From: Chitinophagales bacterium
GTDB lineage: Bacteria > Bacteroidota > Bacteroidia > Chitinophagales > UBA10324
DNA: 5,373 nt
Assembly (NCBI GenBank): GCA_026786335.1
Contig: JAJAYG010000138.1
Location: forward strand, 1-5,373
Direction of reading: 5' to 3'
This document shows, piece after piece, positions 5,074 to 5,373 of this stretch. The notes beneath the pieces are model-generated. The model was not told the origin of the DNA, ran no database searches, and saw only the letters and a program-made list of their open reading frames with translations. Positions within the stretch are counted from its first letter, which is position 1; every line of letters begins with the position of its first letter. A program made the position numbers and the translations under genes.

Positions 5074-5373
5074 TCATTCTACTCCTTTCATAATTTTTGA
5101 TCCCGGTAAATTCAAAACTTTTGTTAGTGGCTTGCGGTCATAGGTACTGTGTTCAAAATCATGCGACATAATAATTGCATCAGTAGGGCAGGCGATAATG
5201 CACAAGTTGCAGAAAGTACACATGCTCAGGTGATACACAAACTGATCGATGGCTTTTTTCTTTTTACCATTCTCATCCAACTCAAATTTGGTTAAGATTT
5301 TTATGGTGCCGTTGGGGCAAGCCAACTCACATGCTGTACATCCGGTGCATTTGTGCTCATTGTTTTCATCATG
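5074..5373 (-). CDS. nuoI: NADH-quinone oxidoreductase subunit I (2x[4Fe-4S] ferredoxin-like), C-terminal part; start lies outside the window
   Basis: The frame is open through the window edge, so only the last 99 residues are seen, starting HDENNEHK. Two CxxCxxCxxxCP motifs are intact: CTGCTACELACP (about residues 9-20) and CTFCNLCIIACP. They hold clusters N6a and N6b, which pass electrons towards N2 and quinone. Between them lies a Lys-rich spacer (DENGKKKKAIDQ). After the second motif comes TDAIIMSHDFEHSTYDR, matching the NuoI C-terminal pattern TxAIxxxxDFE. A TTG at 5325 falls between the third and fourth cysteines of the first motif and cannot be the start. NuoI is a peripheral-arm subunit and the only electron-carrying one in this window; the rest of the operon shown is membrane arm. 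Confidence 0.97.
   Translation of the reverse strand, partial: HDENNEHKCTGCTACELACPNGTIKILTKFELDENGKKKKAIDQFVYHLSMCTFCNLCIIACPTDAIIMSHDFEHSTYDRKPLTKVLNLPGSKIMKGVE
5082..5087 (-). promoter_or_regulatory. Shine-Dalgarno-like sequence upstream of nuoJ
   Basis: The minus strand reads AAGGAG at 5087-5082, inside the last codons of nuoI. This is the only good Shine-Dalgarno match seen before any gene in the window. It lies about 15 nt before the nuoJ ATG at 5066, longer than the usual spacing. It would suit the out-of-frame ATG at 5077 better, but that opens only MKTK-stop and ends in ATGA on the nuoJ start. It may therefore help re-initiation at nuoJ; this is an inference. Confidence 0.4.

Noticed and set aside
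5063..5077. Mini-frame MKTK overlapping the nuoI stop and the nuoJ start
   Set aside because: Five codons including the stop is expected by chance. It may serve re-initiation but does not support a gene call.
5323..5325. TTG at 5325 as the start of nuoI
   Set aside because: The frame continues upstream and encodes the first three cysteines of the CxxCxxCxxxCP motif, so the start is outside the window.

Overview
The window is a slice of a respiratory complex I (NADH:quinone oxidoreductase) operon. All genes are on the minus strand, in the canonical order nuoI (5' end cut by the window), nuoJ, nuoK, nuoL, nuoM, nuoN (first 20 codons only). The AT-rich composition, scarcity of strong Shine-Dalgarno sequences, Nuo protein style and a TIGR02436-type four-helix-bundle gene surrounded by CCTGCC-type palindromes all suggest a Bacteroidota genome. 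This lineage call is an inference from familiarity, not from a database search.

Layout in the direction of transcription (high to low coordinates). 5373-5074: nuoI C-terminal part with both 4Fe-4S motifs. 5066-4557: nuoJ. 4564-4250: nuoK, overlapping nuoJ by 8 bp and nuoL by 1 bp. 4250-2271: nuoL. 2267-1567: a roughly 700-bp non-nuo block. 1540-56: nuoM. 59-1: start of nuoN, overlapping nuoM by 4 bp (ATGA). NuoJ, K, L, M and N are membrane-arm subunits that translocate protons; NuoI carries electrons in the peripheral arm towards quinone.

The non-standard part is the nuoL-nuoM gap. Every other junction here overlaps or has only 7 bp between genes, but nuoL and nuoM are separated by 730 bp. 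The gap is bounded by a 34-bp inverted repeat (33/34 identical, decaying over 18 more bases). Each repeat has a 20-nt GC-rich palindrome between two copies of the 7-mer gaatatc. Inside are a four-helix-bundle (S23/IVS-like) gene and a duplicated leader whose upstream copy still encodes a vestigial start, MNKENEVQ-stop, matching the real gene's MKEENEVQ. The downstream leader copy carries a clean 21-nt palindrome insertion. A 4-bp direct match (attt) borders the block, and removing the block leaves nuoL and nuoM about 25 bp apart. It looks like a compact mobile or formerly mobile unit without a transposase.

A second repeat event lies within nuoL. A 39-bp GC-rich palindromic repeat occupies exactly 13 codons (residues 84-96) and adds a Gly/Pro-rich peptide without breaking the frame. 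NuoM also appears to have Leu where E. coli NuoM has the TM7 Lys234, while the other key charged residues are kept.
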